Origin: Phoronis ovalis | Taxonomy: Eukaryota > Phoronida > Phoronidae | Direction of reading: 5' to 3' | Assembly: GCA_028565635.1 (NCBI GenBank) | Contig: JAOXYB010026168.1 | Coordinates: forward strand, 1-15,802 | Length of the DNA: 15,802 nucleotides | Shown here: in pieces, positions 15,600-15,802 of the stretch | How positions within the stretch are numbered: the stretch's first letter is position 1 | How the letters are laid out: each line of letters begins with the position of its first letter | Translations under genes and position numbers: made by a program | Notes under the pieces: generated by a model | What the model saw: the letters and a program-made list of their open reading frames with translations, nothing else | Database searches by the model: none | Told to the model about the DNA's origin: nothing

Positions 15600-15802
15600 T
15601 ACGGCTGTTCTATCCTGTTGACCCGGGCCTGTTGACTCATTTTGTATATCGCCGGGGAGCTTGCTTTACTCCCGGGGGGGGGTACTCAGGTTATTTTTTG
15701 GTGGGGGTGTGCAGCCGAGTTGAACATTTTGGATTTGGATTGTATACTTTTCACTGTATTTTTTTTGGATTGCTACCGTAACGATATTCAAAAATTTGGA
15801 TT
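15600..15802. repeat. G-rich, repeat-like sequence at the window end
   Basis: Composition changes abruptly from A+T-rich flank to GTTGACCCGGGCCTGTTGAC and ACTCCCGGGGGGGGGTACTC with a run of nine G (15674-15682), then a GGTGGGGGTGTG stretch and repeated TTTGGATT words. CCTGTTGAC occurs twice (15614-15622 and 15628-15636). The G-run followed by GTACTC resembles the end of dispersed repeats I associate with marine invertebrate genomes, but I cannot name a family. It probably continues beyond the window. Confidence 0.4.

Overview
This is a window of A+T-rich animal nuclear DNA with spliced genes. It carries two head-to-tail genes on the + strand for nicotinic acetylcholine receptor-like (Cys-loop) channel subunits. 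Gene A is represented only by its last two coding exons (140-342 and 745-1056, M3 to stop). Gene B appears complete (8307-14934). Tandem nAChR-type genes, long intergenic spacers and repeat types of this kind suggest a marine invertebrate. A lophotrochozoan such as a mollusc is my best guess, but the sequence does not fix the phylum.

Layout. 1-1056: end of gene A. 1057-8306: about 7.2 kb of intergenic DNA with no gene I can support. It holds a tRNA-like repeat (1585-1650, minus strand), an 87-bp tandem duplication (1949-2107), a large imperfect fold-back (2969-3110), a perfect hairpin (3790-3836), a decayed Tc1/mariner-type element with TA target sites (5970-6611) and a 40-bp direct repeat (7431-7542). 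8307-14934: gene B, named here E1 8307-8352, E2 9392-9585, E3 11329-11438, E4 11615-11887, E5a 12357-12622, E5b 12704-12969, E6 13656-13858, E7 14623-14934. 14935-15802: 3' flank with a palindrome, a perfect 26-bp-arm hairpin and a G-rich repeat-like end.

Gene B predicts a 467-residue subunit: short signal peptide, extracellular domain with a canonical 13-residue Cys-loop, vicinal-cysteine loop C (alpha type), four membrane helices, an M3-M4 loop of about 112 residues and a short C-terminus. The standout feature is a tandemly duplicated 266-nt exon (E5a and E5b, 81-nt intron between) covering loop C, M1 and M2. Each copy fits the flanking exon phases exactly. Using both, or neither, shifts the frame to an early stop. 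This is the expected architecture of mutually exclusive exons: one gene would yield two receptor subunits with nearly the same pore but different agonist-binding loop C. The copies differ at 16 of 88 residues. Both versions also lack the Lys/Asp pair that couples loop C closure to gating in classical nAChRs.

Exon boundaries, phases and translations were read by eye from splice signals and family homology. No transcript or database evidence was available.
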